Of a stretch of DNA of 64,000 bases, positions 53,345 through 62,040 are shown in pieces. The notes beneath the pieces are model-generated. The model searched no databases. It was given only the letters and a program-made list of their open reading frames with translations, and was not told the origin of the DNA. Numbering within the stretch: position 1 is the stretch's first letter; each line of letters opens with the position of its first letter. Source of the DNA: Salinisphaera sp. G21_0. GTDB taxonomy: Bacteria; Pseudomonadota; Gammaproteobacteria; Pseudomonadales; Endozoicomonadaceae. The stretch spans positions 28,540 to 92,539 of the forward strand of contig NZ_JAGHQW010000024.1 in assembly GCF_017744115.1 (NCBI RefSeq), given 5' to 3'. A program made the position numbers and the translations under genes.

Positions 53345-53878
53345 AATTTGCTTGAAAAACAAATGGATGACCTGTTGACTCGCCTGGAAAATACATCCCC
53401 GGATAATGAAGAGGATCAACAAATCATTTCCATGGCCGCAAGTTGGCTTGGGAGAACGTGTCCGGTCATCCCCCATTACCAGACAAACATTTCAAAACCT
53501 CAAACCGACTTCCGCGATCAACTCCAGTCATGCCTTCCCTCTTTGAATATTGAAGAAGAAAAGAGTCTGAACTCATTACCTCCGGTTGACCTGCTCCTGC
53601 CAGACCACAACATGGTGATTGAAATTCAGGGACCGTCTCATTACGTGAGTGGTGATTTCAACACCAGGAATGGTTCGACTCTACTTAAAATCGCACTGCT
53701 GCAAAAAGCAGGATTTGAGGTCATTGAAATCCCGGTTAACCAGCTCAGGAGCCGGGATTCAATAAAACTATATATTGATCAAATAAAGACCAGGGTAGAC
53801 ATCCCGCCACAGGGTCATGGCTCTGTATTACTGAAAAGCGGGTCGGCCGATGAGAAATACGGCACTGCTTATATATAA
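53345..53878 (+). pseudogene. RAP-domain 3' fragment of an OPR-like gene
   Basis: Directly after the insertion-sequence end the frame LLEKQMDDLLTRLENTSPDN aligns with the C-terminal third of the OPR-RAP proteins downstream. The RAP domain follows (PPVDLLLPDHNMVIEIQGPS; HYVSGDFNTRNGSTLLKIAL; FEVIEIP). All repeats and the N-terminus are missing. The basic tail is also replaced (SGSADEKYGTAYI). The frame continues upstream into the insertion sequence and could be translated from ATG 53329 in its terminal repeat. Confidence 0.75.
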
Positions 53879-53892
53879 TTATTTCAGCAAAA

Positions 53893-53920
53893 TGAACTTC
53901 TGAACTGCACAGCAGTCTGC
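53893..53920 (+). promoter_or_regulatory. ECF/RpoE-type promoter of OPR-RAP gene 1
   Basis: TGAACTT at 53893-53899, 16 bases, TCTGC at 53916-53920; 34 bases to ATG 53955. The leader contains the partial palindrome CATGAATTAATGAAAT and TATAAT just before the ATG, both conserved in all three OPR-like genes. Confidence 0.65.
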
Positions 53921-53954
53921 TTTTTATATTTGCATGAATTAATGAAATATAATT

Positions 53955-56741
53955 ATGGACAGAAGCTCTGTCGGTATCAGTAGTCAATACGCAAGATCCG
54001 ATAATAATCATAACCGACCGGGTGGTCGTGCTGCTGCTTCGAGGCGTGGACGATACAGACATGCCACAGTCAGGCAGTGGGATGATAGCCCACGCAATAA
54101 TCCGGGGCGTACTACATTTTACCGTTCTTCTGACGAACGCCCTTCTCAACATCTACAGCGCCGTTCAGTAACCCCTCCTCAAGATTTTAATGCGCTCATC
54201 AAACAGGAAATAATGGATGATCTGGTGAGTCAATCGAATCGTTTCGGGTGTCGCTATAATGGGAGAAATCACGGCTGGTATGCCAGTTCAATTAAAAAAT
54301 ACACATCAGCTGCTAAACGACCGTTAAATCGAGCGGAACAAAGCCAGCTGGTGCGTTTGATGCAAAATTTTACCATAACACGGCGTTGGGACTGGCGAAG
54401 CCTTACGGCCACACTTCATTCATTGACTTCAGCGGGTGTTTTTACCCCTCATAAACCCGTGGATAAGGGTGTTAAGAGCACTCAAGCTGCCTTATTGTCA
54501 ACGCTACTTGATGTAATCATATTCAAGTGCAACCAAAAACCTCAAGCCTGGGACATTGATGCACGGGGAATCGCCAACCTGCTGTGGGCCATGGCGAAAC
54601 TGGTAGACAACGAGCAGGAGTGGACACCAGGGCTCAAAGCGACAGTGGCCGCGCTGATGCCCCACGTGAATGCACAGAAAGACCAATTTATTCCTCAGCA
54701 TATCGCCAACCTGCTGTGGGCAATGGCGAAACTGGTGGTCAACGGGCAGGAGCAGACACCAGAGCTCAACAAGGCCGTGGCCACGTTATTGACCAACGTG
54801 AACACTCAGAAAGCGAACTTTAAACCACAGGAAATCACCAACCTGCTGTGGGCCATGGCGAAACTGGTGGACAACGGCCAGGAGCGGATACCAGAGTTCA
54901 AAGAGGCTGTGGCCGCGCTGTTGCCCCACGTGAACGCACAGAAAGACCAATTTAATGCCCAGGAAATCGCCAACCTGCTGTGGGCCATGGCGAAACTGGT
55001 GGACAACGGCCAGGAGCAAACACCAGAGTTCAACGAGGCGGTGGTCGCGCTGTTGCCCCACGTGAACACACAGAAAGACCAATTTATTCCTCAGCATATC
55101 GCCAACCTGCTGTGGGCCATGGCGAAACTGGTGGACAACGGGCTGGAGCAGATGCCAGTGCTCAACGAGGCCGTGGCCGCGCTGTTGCCCCACGTGGACA
55201 CTCAGAAAGACCAATTTATTCCTCAGCATATCGTCAACCTGCTGTGGGCCATGGCAAAACTGGTGGACAACGGGCAGGAGCAGACACCAGGGCTCAAAGA
55301 GGCCGTGGCCGCTCTGTTGCCCCACGTGAACGCTAAGAAAGACCAATTTAATGCCCAAGGTAACGCCAACCTTCTGTGGGCCATGGCAAAACTGGTGGAC
55401 AACGGGCAGGAGCAGACACCAGGTCTCAAAGAGGCCGTGGCCGCGCTGTTGCCCCACGTGAACGCAAAGAAAGACCAATTCAATGCCCAGGATATCGCCA
55501 ACCTGCTTTGGGCCATGGCGAAACTGGTGGACAACGGGCAGGATCAGACATCAGAGCTCAACGAGGCCTTGGCCACGCTGTTGTCCTGCGTCAACGTACA
55601 GAAAGCTAGCTTTAAACCACAGGGTATCACCAATCTGCTGTGGGCCATGGCGAAACTGGTGGACAACGGGCAGGAGCGAACACAAGGGCTCAACGAAGCT
55701 GTGGCCGCGCTGTTACCCCACGTAAACACACAAATAGCGAACTTTAAACCACAGGAAATCGTTAACCTGCTGTGGGCCATGGCGAAACTGGTGATCAACG
55801 GGCAGGAGCGAACACCAGGGCTCAAAGAGGCCGTGGCTGCGCTGTTGCCCCAAGTGAACGCACAGAAAGACCAATTTAATGCCCAGGGTATCACCAACCT
55901 GCTGTGGGCCATGGCGAAACTGGGGGAGCTCGTTGAGCTGAATGTGGTTAAATCCACGTCTGAACATCTTGTCTACCAAATCAGTAAATGCCCTCAGTTA
56001 TCTCAGCAAGATATATCGATGTCTCTCTGGGGAGTATTGGTATGCTGTGCCAGGCTGTCTCCCGAATTCAATACCAATAAAAACAGCTTGCTTGAAAAGC
56101 ACATGGATGCCCTGTTTACTCGCCTGGAAAATGCACTCCCTAACAATGAAGAGGAACAATCCATCATTGCCATGGCCGCATGCTGGCTTGGCAGGGCGTG
56201 TCCGATCGTCCCTCATTACCAGACCAGCATTTCAAAACATCAAACCGACTTCCGCGATCAACTTCAATCATCTATTCCCTCTTTAAAGATTGAAGTAGAA
56301 AGGAGTCTGAACTCATTACCTCCGGTTGATCTGCTACTGCCAGACCACAATATTATTATTGAAATTCAGGGACCCTTTCATTACGTGAGTGGTGATTTCC
56401 AAACCAGGAATGGTTCGACTCTGCTGAAAATCGCACTGCTGCAAAAAGCAGGATTTGAGGTCATTGAAATCCCGACTAGCACCTTTTTGAACCCGGATTC
56501 AATAAAACGATGTATTGATGAAATAAAGACCAGGCTGGACATCCCGCCACAGGCCCATGGTTCTGTATCCTATAAAATCGGGTGGGCAGATGAGGCAAAC
56601 GTTACCGTCGATAACGGGTGTCAATCCTCACATCACTATTACTTAATCGGCGAAGAGCATTCAGAAAAGCAAACAGGCAAACCCAAAAAAAGAACAAGGA
56701 AGAGGAAAAAAAAGCCAAGGTCCTTCAATCAAATATTTTGA
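53955..56741 (+). CDS. OPR-like repeat protein with RAP domain, copy 1
   Basis: A 928-residue protein. Residues 1-60 are Arg/Ser-rich and disordered; 60-205 form a helical region. Ten perfect-length 44-residue repeats (132 bp each) run from about 208 to 647, consensus IANLLWAMAKLVDNGQEQTP and GLKEAVAALLPHVNAQKDQF, plus a terminal half repeat. A RAP domain lies near 785-845 (VDLLLPDHNIIIEIQGP, RNGSTLLKIALLQKAGFEVI). The tail ends with KPKKRTRKRKKKP, a classic nuclear- or nucleolar-localisation-like cluster. In eukaryotes OPR repeats and RAP domains occur together in organellar RNA-binding proteins. RNA binding and delivery to a host are inferred. No Shine-Dalgarno sequence precedes the ATG. 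Confidence 0.75.
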   Translation: MDRSSVGISSQYARSDNNHNRPGGRAAASRRGRYRHATVRQWDDSPRNNPGRTTFYRSSDERPSQHLQRRSVTPPQDFNALIKQEIMDDLVSQSNRFGCRYNGRNHGWYASSIKKYTSAAKRPLNRAEQSQLVRLMQNFTITRRWDWRSLTATLHSLTSAGVFTPHKPVDKGVKSTQAALLSTLLDVIIFKCNQKPQAWDIDARGIANLLWAMAKLVDNEQEWTPGLKATVAALMPHVNAQKDQFIPQHIANLLWAMAKLVVNGQEQTPELNKAVATLLTNVNTQKANFKPQEITNLLWAMAKLVDNGQERIPEFKEAVAALLPHVNAQKDQFNAQEIANLLWAMAKLVDNGQEQTPEFNEAVVALLPHVNTQKDQFIPQHIANLLWAMAKLVDNGLEQMPVLNEAVAALLPHVDTQKDQFIPQHIVNLLWAMAKLVDNGQEQTPGLKEAVAALLPHVNAKKDQFNAQGNANLLWAMAKLVDNGQEQTPGLKEAVAALLPHVNAKKDQFNAQDIANLLWAMAKLVDNGQDQTSELNEALATLLSCVNVQKASFKPQGITNLLWAMAKLVDNGQERTQGLNEAVAALLPHVNTQIANFKPQEIVNLLWAMAKLVINGQERTPGLKEAVAALLPQVNAQKDQFNAQGITNLLWAMAKLGELVELNVVKSTSEHLVYQISKCPQLSQQDISMSLWGVLVCCARLSPEFNTNKNSLLEKHMDALFTRLENALPNNEEEQSIIAMAACWLGRACPIVPHYQTSISKHQTDFRDQLQSSIPSLKIEVERSLNSLPPVDLLLPDHNIIIEIQGPFHYVSGDFQTRNGSTLLKIALLQKAGFEVIEIPTSTFLNPDSIKRCIDEIKTRLDIPPQAHGSVSYKIGWADEANVTVDNGCQSSHHYYLIGEEHSEKQTGKPKKRTRKRKKKPRSFNQIF

Positions 56742-56766
56742 ACTTTTTTCTGGAAAGAAAGTCGGA
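56739..56766 (+). promoter_or_regulatory. Possible ECF-type promoter of the 184-residue gene
   Basis: TGAACTT at 56739-56745, 16 bases, TCGGA at 56762-56766. It overlaps the stop of OPR-RAP gene 1. The distance to ATG 56886 is 119 bases, much longer than for the other members. One match of this quality per strand is expected by chance in 64 kb, so it is uncertain. Confidence 0.35.
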
Positions 56767-56814
56767 TGTTAGAGGAAATGTTTTAGTTTGATCTATCGCC
56801 GTAATAACTAACAA

Positions 56815-56870
56815 CTAAATCTAAGTAAGTAGCCCTTATTTTCTAAATCTAAGTATGTAGCCCTTATTTT
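56815..56870 (+). repeat. 28-bp tandem duplication
   Basis: CTAAATCTAAGTAAGTAGCC followed by CTTATTTT occurs twice in tandem (56815-56842 and 56843-56870) with one base difference. It lies directly upstream of the ribosome site CAGGAG of the 184-residue gene and so forms most of its leader. Confidence 0.75.
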
Positions 56871-56885
56871 CAGGAGTTAACAATC

Positions 56886-57440
56886 ATGCAACCAGCCCCG
56901 ATTGCTCCGTCCAAACGCTTGTTAGACTATATAGATTTTGATTTGCTGGCAGGTTCGGCCTGTTGTGGAGTTTTTGGTCACATTTTCGGTAGCATCGTTA
57001 GCCCTATAACACCTTTACCAGTTGGTTTTATGACATTTAGCGGTGCCAATCTCCTGGCTGGCACCCTGAATCGTCGCAACATTGCCTGGCATCAATACAC
57101 TACTGTACTACTGCACAAAAACAAACAGCAGTTAAACAATGCACTAGTGGAAAGGTTTGAACAATTATCGAACAAGCTGAGACAGAGCACTTTGAAACTT
57201 ACCGAAATCCAGACAAAAATTGAGAATCTTGAAAAGGATATTAAGGAATTGAACAAAAAGCCAATGGAAAAGCTGGATCAATTATACAGGAAACAAAAAG
57301 AGATTAATGAGAGCTGCAAAAAAAATCGTGAGGAAATTGCTGCCCTCCGGGAACTATTAAACCAATCAACGTTGGTAACTAACCAGCCTGCACCATTGAA
57401 CCAACTACCCACAGACATTGCACAACAAAAAAACAAGTAG
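56886..57440 (+). CDS. Protein with N-terminal hydrophobic region and coiled coil
   Basis: A 184-residue protein. Residues 18-62 are hydrophobic and glycine-rich (LLAGSACCGVFGHIFGSIV; GFMTFSGANLLAG), consistent with one or two membrane-inserted helices. Residues 80-160 form a charged coiled coil (LSNKLRQSTLKLTEIQTKIE). This two-part layout, hairpin-like hydrophobic segment plus coiled coil, is seen in several membrane-associated effectors of intracellular bacteria, but no family is recognised. CAGGAG lies 9 bases before the ATG. The gene sits between the first OPR-RAP gene and mobile-element debris. Confidence 0.6.
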   Translation: MQPAPIAPSKRLLDYIDFDLLAGSACCGVFGHIFGSIVSPITPLPVGFMTFSGANLLAGTLNRRNIAWHQYTTVLLHKNKQQLNNALVERFEQLSNKLRQSTLKLTEIQTKIENLEKDIKELNKKPMEKLDQLYRKQKEINESCKKNREEIAALRELLNQSTLVTNQPAPLNQLPTDIAQQKNK

Positions 57441-57461
57441 TTGCCCTGGATAGCTCCAATA

Positions 57462-57622
57462 AGTAGCTAACCCTATGAAATCATATATTTCTGACTCCTT
57501 GTGCCGGCACTCTGCTTCGTTACAACTCCGGTCACATAGCTACGGCTATGCTCCCTCCGTTGTGCCTCGCATAGTACCAGCCCAAGTAGCCAGAAATATT
57601 CGATTCCATATGGCCAGCTACT
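57462..57622 (+). mobile_element. 161-bp MITE (copy B) flanked by TA
   Basis: Same element as 42432-42592 but inverted. The ends AGTAGCTAACCCTATGAAAT and ATTCCATATGGCCAGCTACT are flanked by TA on both sides. It lies between the 184-residue gene and the IS1380-like remnant. Internal short open frames (MKSYISDSLC...) are also present in copy A and are not taken as genes. Confidence 0.8.
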
Positions 57623-57623
57623 T

Positions 57624-58469
57624 AAAGTTACTCATAAGTAGTTGGCAATCCTTGCTGGGTGATAATACCAGCAAGACAATCAGGTGTTTGATGAAGTTTT
57701 CATCCTGTCCTCTGGGACAATAGAACAGCTCATAAGCGCACCGGGCCGAGGTATTCTTGATTGATGTCACTACAAAGCGAGGGTTGTCACCCATCGGGTT
57801 CACTTCAGCCTGATATATGACAAGTGTATCCAGCCCTTTCCAGCTCTTTGCCTGATACTGAGCCTCGCTATACAGACGCACCCGGTAAGGTATCGGTAAT
57901 TTATTTAATCGGGCGTAAGCTGGACGTGTTTGCAGACAGTGGCGAGCTTCTGCCATGCTTTCGTCCCGAAGGTGTTTTACCCGGCCGAAGAATGGCTGTG
58001 ATCAACTTCCCGCTCAAACCTTCAAAAATCATCAGTGGCAAGTAGCAGGTGTTGCCGTATTTGGTACTAAACAGACTGTACTGTTGAGCACCGTGGGTCA
58101 GGCTGGCCGTGTGATCCAGATCAATGACTGCCAGCTTGGGCGGTTTTTTATAGCTGCTGAGAAAATGCTCTGCAAAGGCGTAGGTCAGATCGTATATATC
58201 CCTGCGGGACAAGCCCTTCCCGAGTCGTGTAAATGTGGGGGCTGATGCCAGATGGGTCTCGGCATTTAGAGGACTGCGACCGACAGCGAGCTTGAACATG
58301 GGGTCCTTACGCAAATGGTTGCTGTCATTGGCATCCTGATAACCGCAGGCCATTTGCAGCACTCTTTGCGTCAGAAGATCCTGCATGGAATGGTCAATAT
58401 AGGATTGATGTCGTTTGTCCTGGATTGCCTTGACGAGCCGGGGAATTATGAAATCTAGAACCGTGTTCA
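57624..58469 (-). pseudogene. IS1380-family transposase remnant
   Basis: The minus strand encodes an N-terminally truncated IS1380-type transposase: MACGYQDANDSNHLRKDPMF, then LAVIDLDHTASLTHGAQQYS with the first catalytic Asp, and MIFEGLSGKLITAILRPGKTP. After an internal deletion a second frame gives RLYSEAQYQAKSWKGLD and NPRFVVTSI from the C-terminal part, followed by truncation near the MITE. A perfect 31-bp inverted repeat (57887-57917 and 58470-58500) brackets the larger piece. The element is dead. Confidence 0.75.
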
Positions 58470-58500
58470 TACGCCCGATTAAATAAATTACCGATACCTT
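57887..58500. repeat. 31-bp perfect inverted repeat around transposase remnant
   Basis: The 31 bases beginning AAGGTATCGGTAATTTATTT at 57887-57917 recur inverted at 58470-58500. The left copy lies within transposase coding sequence (ARLNKLPIP), the right copy just upstream of the conserved leader of OPR-RAP gene 2. The right copy is therefore a translocated piece of the transposase gene, not the original end of the element. Confidence 0.7.
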
Positions 58501-58526
58501 TTCCGGTGATAAACATTTCAGCAAAA

Positions 58527-58554
58527 TGAACTTCTGAACCGCACAGCAGTCTAC
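58527..58554 (+). promoter_or_regulatory. ECF/RpoE-type promoter of OPR-RAP gene 2
   Basis: TGAACTT at 58527-58533, 16 bases, TCTAC at 58550-58554; 34 bases to ATG 58589. The conserved block with genes 1 and 3 begins about 25 bases upstream (TCCGGTGATAAACATTTC in genes 2 and 3). Confidence 0.65.
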
Positions 58555-58588
58555 TTTTTATATTTTCATGAATTAATGAAATATAATT

Positions 58589-61500
58589 ATGGACGGAAGC
58601 TCTGCCGGTATCAGTGGTCAATACGCAAGATCCGATAATAATCATAACCGACCGGGTGGCCGTGCTGCTGCTTCGAGGCGTGGACGATACCGACAGGCCA
58701 CGGTCAGGCAGTGGGATGATACCCCACGAACAAACCCGGGGCGTACTACATTTTACCGTTCTTCTGACGCACGCCCTTCTCAACATCTACAGCGCCGTTC
58801 AGTTAACCCTGCTCAAGATTTTAAGGCGCTCATCAAACCAGAAATAATGGCTGATCTGGTGAGTAAATCTTATCGTTTCGGTGATCGCTATGATGGGAGA
58901 AATCACGGCCTATATGCCAATTCAATTAAAAAATACACATCCGCTGCTAAAAGACCGTTAAATCGAGCAGAACAAAGCCAGCTGATATGTTTGCTGCAAA
59001 ATTTTACCATAACACGACGTTGGGACTGGCGAAGCCTTACAACAACACTCCATTCATTGACTTCAGCGGGTTTTTTTACCCCTCATAACCCGGATGAGCG
59101 TGTCAAGCTAACTCAAGTTTCCTTATTGTCAACACTACTTGATGCCATCATATTCAAGTGCCACCAAAAACCTCAAGCCAAGGACATTAATGCCCAGGAA
59201 ATCGCCAACCAGCTGTGGGCGATAGCAAAACTGGTAGACAACGGGCAGGAGTGGGCACCAGGGCTCAAAGAGGCCGTGACCGCGCTGTTGCCCCACGTGA
59301 ACGCACAGAAAGACCAATTTATTCCCCAGCATATCGCCAACCTGCTGTGGGCCATAGCGAAACTGGTGGACAATGGGCAGGAGCGGATACCAGAGTTCCA
59401 AGAGACCGTGGCCACGCTGTTGCCCCACGTGAACGCACAGAAAGACCAATTTAATACTCAGGATATCGCCAACCTGCTGTGGGCCATGGCGAAACTGGTG
59501 GACAACGGACAGGAGCAGACAACAGGCCTCAGAGCGACAATAGTCACGTTGTTGCCCCACGTAAACGTACAGAAAGACCAATTTATTCCTCAGCATATCA
59601 CCAATCTGCTGTGGGCCATGGCGAAACTGGTGGATAACGGGCTGGAGCGGACACCAGGGCTCAAAAAGGCCGTGGCTGCGCTGTTGCCCCACGTGAACGC
59701 ACAGAAAAACCAATTTAAGGCCCAGGGTATCGCCAACCTACTGTGGGCCATGGCAAAACTGGTGGACAACGGGCAGCAGTGGACACCGAGGCTCAAAGAA
59801 ACCGTGGCCGCGCTGTTGCCCCACGTGAATGCACAGAAAAACCAATTTAAGACCCAGGGTATCGTCAACCTGCTGTGGGCCATGGCGAAACTGGTGGTCA
59901 ACGGGCAGGATCTGACCCCGGAACTCAACGAGGCCGTGGCCGCGTTGTTGCTCCGGGTAAACGCACAGAAAGATCGATTTAATGCCCAGGGTATCGCCAA
60001 CCTGCTGTGGGCTGTGGCGAAACTGGTGGACAACGGGCAGGAGCGGATACCAGAGTTCCAAAAGGTCGTAGCCACTCTATTGCCACGGGTGAGGGCACAG
60101 AAAGACCAATGTAATACTCAGGATCTCGCCAACCTGCTGTGGGCCATAGCGAAACTGGTGGACAACGGACAGGAGCAGACAACAGGCCTCAAAGCAACAG
60201 TGGCCGCGCTGTTGCCCCACGTGAACGCGCAGAAAGATCGGTTTATTCCTCAGCATATCGCCAACCTGCTGTGGGCCATGGCAAAACTGGTGGTCAACGG
60301 GCAGGAGCGAACAGCAGGGCTGAACGAGGCCGTGGCCGCGCTGTTGCCCCACGTGAATGGACAGAAAGCTGATTTTAAACCACAGGAAATCGCCAACCTG
60401 CTGTGGGCCATGGCGAAACTGGTGGACAACGGGCAGGAGCCGACAGCAGTGCTCAACGAGGCCGTGGCCGCGCTGTTGCCTCTCGTGAAGGTTCAGCAAG
60501 ACCAATTTATTCCTCAGCATATCGCCAACCTGCTGTGGGCCATGGCGAAACTGGTGGACAACGGGCAGGAACAGACACCAGGGCTCAACGAGGCCGTGGC
60601 CGCACTATTGCCCCTCATGAACGCACAGAAAGACCAATTTAATGCCCAGGGTATTGCCAACCTGCTGTGGGCCATCGCAAAACTGGTGGACAACGGGCAG
60701 GAGCAGACACCAGGGCTCAAAGCGGCCATAGCCATGCTGCTGCCCCACGTGAAAGCACTGAAAGCGAACTATAACCCCCAGGAAATCGCCAACCTGCTGT
60801 GGGCCATGGCAAAACTGGTGGACAACGGGCAAGAGCAGACACCAGAGTTCAAAGAGGCTGTGGGCGGGCTGCTGCCCTGCGTGAACGCACAGAAAGACCA
60901 GTTTAACCCCCAGGATATTGCCAACCTGCTGTGGGCCATCGCAAAACTGGGTGAGCTCGTTGAGCTGAACGTGGTTAAATCCACGTCTGAACTTCTTGTC
61001 TACCAAATCAGTCAATGCCCTCAGTTATCTCAGCAAGATATATCGATGTCTCTCTGGGGAGTATTGGTATGCTGTGCCAGGCTGTCTCCCGAATTCAATA
61101 CCAATAAAAACAGCTTGCTTGAAAAGCACATGGATGCCCTGTTTACTCGCCTGGAAAATGCACTCCCTAACAATGAAGAGGAACAATCCATCATTGCCAT
61201 GGCCGCATGCTGGCTTGGCAGGGCGTGTCCGATCGTCCCTCATTACCAGACCAGCATTTCAAAACATCAAACCGACTTCCGCGATCAACTTCAATCATCT
61301 ATTCCCTCTTTAAAGATTGAAGTAGAAAGGAGTCTGAACTCATTACCTCCGGTTGATCTGCTACTGCCAGCCCACAATATTATTATTGAAATTCAGGGAC
61401 CCTCTCATTACGTGAGTGGTGATTTCCAAACCAGGAATGGTTCGACTCTGCTGAAAATCGCACTGCTGCAAAAAGCAGGATTTGAGGTCATTGAAATCCC

Positions 61501-61768
61501 GACTAACACCTTTTTGAACCCGGATTCAATAAAACGATGTATTGATCAAATAAAGACTAGGATCGACATCCCACCACAGGCCTATGGCTCTGTATCCTAT
61601 AAAATCGGGTGGACAGATAAGGCAAACGTTACCGCCGATAAAGGAGGGCAATCCTCACATCACTGTTACTTAACCGGCGAAGAGCATTCAGAAAAGCAAA
61701 CAGGCAAACCCAAAAAAAGAACAAGGAAGAGGAAAAAAAAGCCAATAACCTCTGCCCTTTCACCATGA
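58589..61768 (+). CDS. OPR-like repeat protein with RAP domain, copy 2
   Basis: A 1059-residue paralogue of copy 1. The Arg-rich N-terminus is nearly identical. Thirteen 44-residue repeats (first AAC codon of NLLW or NQLW at 59207, last at 60923, all in register at 132 bp) precede the terminal half repeat. The RAP domain is near residues 918-975 and the basic tail KPKKRTRKRKKKP near 1040. The last eight codons (PITSALSP) differ from copy 1 because a MITE-like element begins 5 bases after the stop. The C-terminal DNA is almost identical to copy 1, whereas the repeat arrays differ, as expected if arrays evolve by recombination. Function is inferred as for copy 1. Confidence 0.75.
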   Translation: MDGSSAGISGQYARSDNNHNRPGGRAAASRRGRYRQATVRQWDDTPRTNPGRTTFYRSSDARPSQHLQRRSVNPAQDFKALIKPEIMADLVSKSYRFGDRYDGRNHGLYANSIKKYTSAAKRPLNRAEQSQLICLLQNFTITRRWDWRSLTTTLHSLTSAGFFTPHNPDERVKLTQVSLLSTLLDAIIFKCHQKPQAKDINAQEIANQLWAIAKLVDNGQEWAPGLKEAVTALLPHVNAQKDQFIPQHIANLLWAIAKLVDNGQERIPEFQETVATLLPHVNAQKDQFNTQDIANLLWAMAKLVDNGQEQTTGLRATIVTLLPHVNVQKDQFIPQHITNLLWAMAKLVDNGLERTPGLKKAVAALLPHVNAQKNQFKAQGIANLLWAMAKLVDNGQQWTPRLKETVAALLPHVNAQKNQFKTQGIVNLLWAMAKLVVNGQDLTPELNEAVAALLLRVNAQKDRFNAQGIANLLWAVAKLVDNGQERIPEFQKVVATLLPRVRAQKDQCNTQDLANLLWAIAKLVDNGQEQTTGLKATVAALLPHVNAQKDRFIPQHIANLLWAMAKLVVNGQERTAGLNEAVAALLPHVNGQKADFKPQEIANLLWAMAKLVDNGQEPTAVLNEAVAALLPLVKVQQDQFIPQHIANLLWAMAKLVDNGQEQTPGLNEAVAALLPLMNAQKDQFNAQGIANLLWAIAKLVDNGQEQTPGLKAAIAMLLPHVKALKANYNPQEIANLLWAMAKLVDNGQEQTPEFKEAVGGLLPCVNAQKDQFNPQDIANLLWAIAKLGELVELNVVKSTSELLVYQISQCPQLSQQDISMSLWGVLVCCARLSPEFNTNKNSLLEKHMDALFTRLENALPNNEEEQSIIAMAACWLGRACPIVPHYQTSISKHQTDFRDQLQSSIPSLKIEVERSLNSLPPVDLLLPAHNIIIEIQGPSHYVSGDFQTRNGSTLLKIALLQKAGFEVIEIPTNTFLNPDSIKRCIDQIKTRIDIPPQAYGSVSYKIGWTDKANVTADKGGQSSHHCYLTGEEHSEKQTGKPKKRTRKRKKKPITSALSP

Positions 61769-61772
61769 CTCT

Positions 61773-61936
61773 AGGAGGCTGACCGAGAATAGACTGCCCT
61801 ACTGCGGTGGCAGCAAATTGGTCTAAAAAGTCGGAAATTTTTAGCAAATAGAACCACTATTCACTAAAAATTTCGGACTTTTTATCCTCAATTTTCTGCC
61901 ATCCTCGCTACGGGCGCTATTCTCGGTCAGCCTCCT
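61773..61936. mobile_element. MITE-like element with 20-bp terminal inverted repeats
   Basis: Perfect inverted ends AGGAGGCTGACCGAGAATAG (61773-61792) and CTATTCTCGGTCAGCCTCCT (61917-61936) enclose a second palindrome (AAGTCGGAAATTTTTAG / CTAAAAATTTCGGACTT). The length is 164 bases with no coding capacity. Transcripts should fold into a long hairpin and could also terminate. It is related in its interior to 35574-35777. Confidence 0.75.
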
Positions 61937-61977
61937 GGAACCGTGTTCATATTCCGGTGATAAACATTTCTGCAAAA

Positions 61978-62005
61978 TGAACTTCTGAACCGCACAGCAG
62001 TCTGC
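61978..62005 (+). promoter_or_regulatory. ECF/RpoE-type promoter of OPR-like gene 3
   Basis: TGAACTT at 61978-61984, 16 bases, TCTGC at 62001-62005; 35 bases to ATG 62041. The promoter lies only 42 bases after the MITE-like element. Confidence 0.65.
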
Positions 62006-62040
62006 TTTTTATGTTTCCATGAATTAATGAAATATAATTA

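Noticed and set aside
53937..53957. A sigma-70 promoter giving leaderless mRNA (TATAAT just before ATG) for the OPR-like genes
   Set aside because: No acceptable -35 box lies 16-18 bases upstream, whereas the ECF-type pair 35-62 bases upstream is complete and shared with other families.
54786..55478. Long minus-strand frames rich in HVGQQRGHGLFE and FRHGPQQVG across the OPR-like genes (also 59135-60520, 62583-63959)
   Set aside because: They are antisense shadows of the 132-bp coding repeats. The repeat length is a multiple of three, so open alternative frames repeat too; they have no promoter or ribosome site.
57475..57723. Small protein MKSYISDSLCRHSASLQ... (also at 42250-42579 on the other strand)
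   Set aside because: It lies wholly or mainly inside the 161-bp MITE, changes after the element end, and has no ribosome site.
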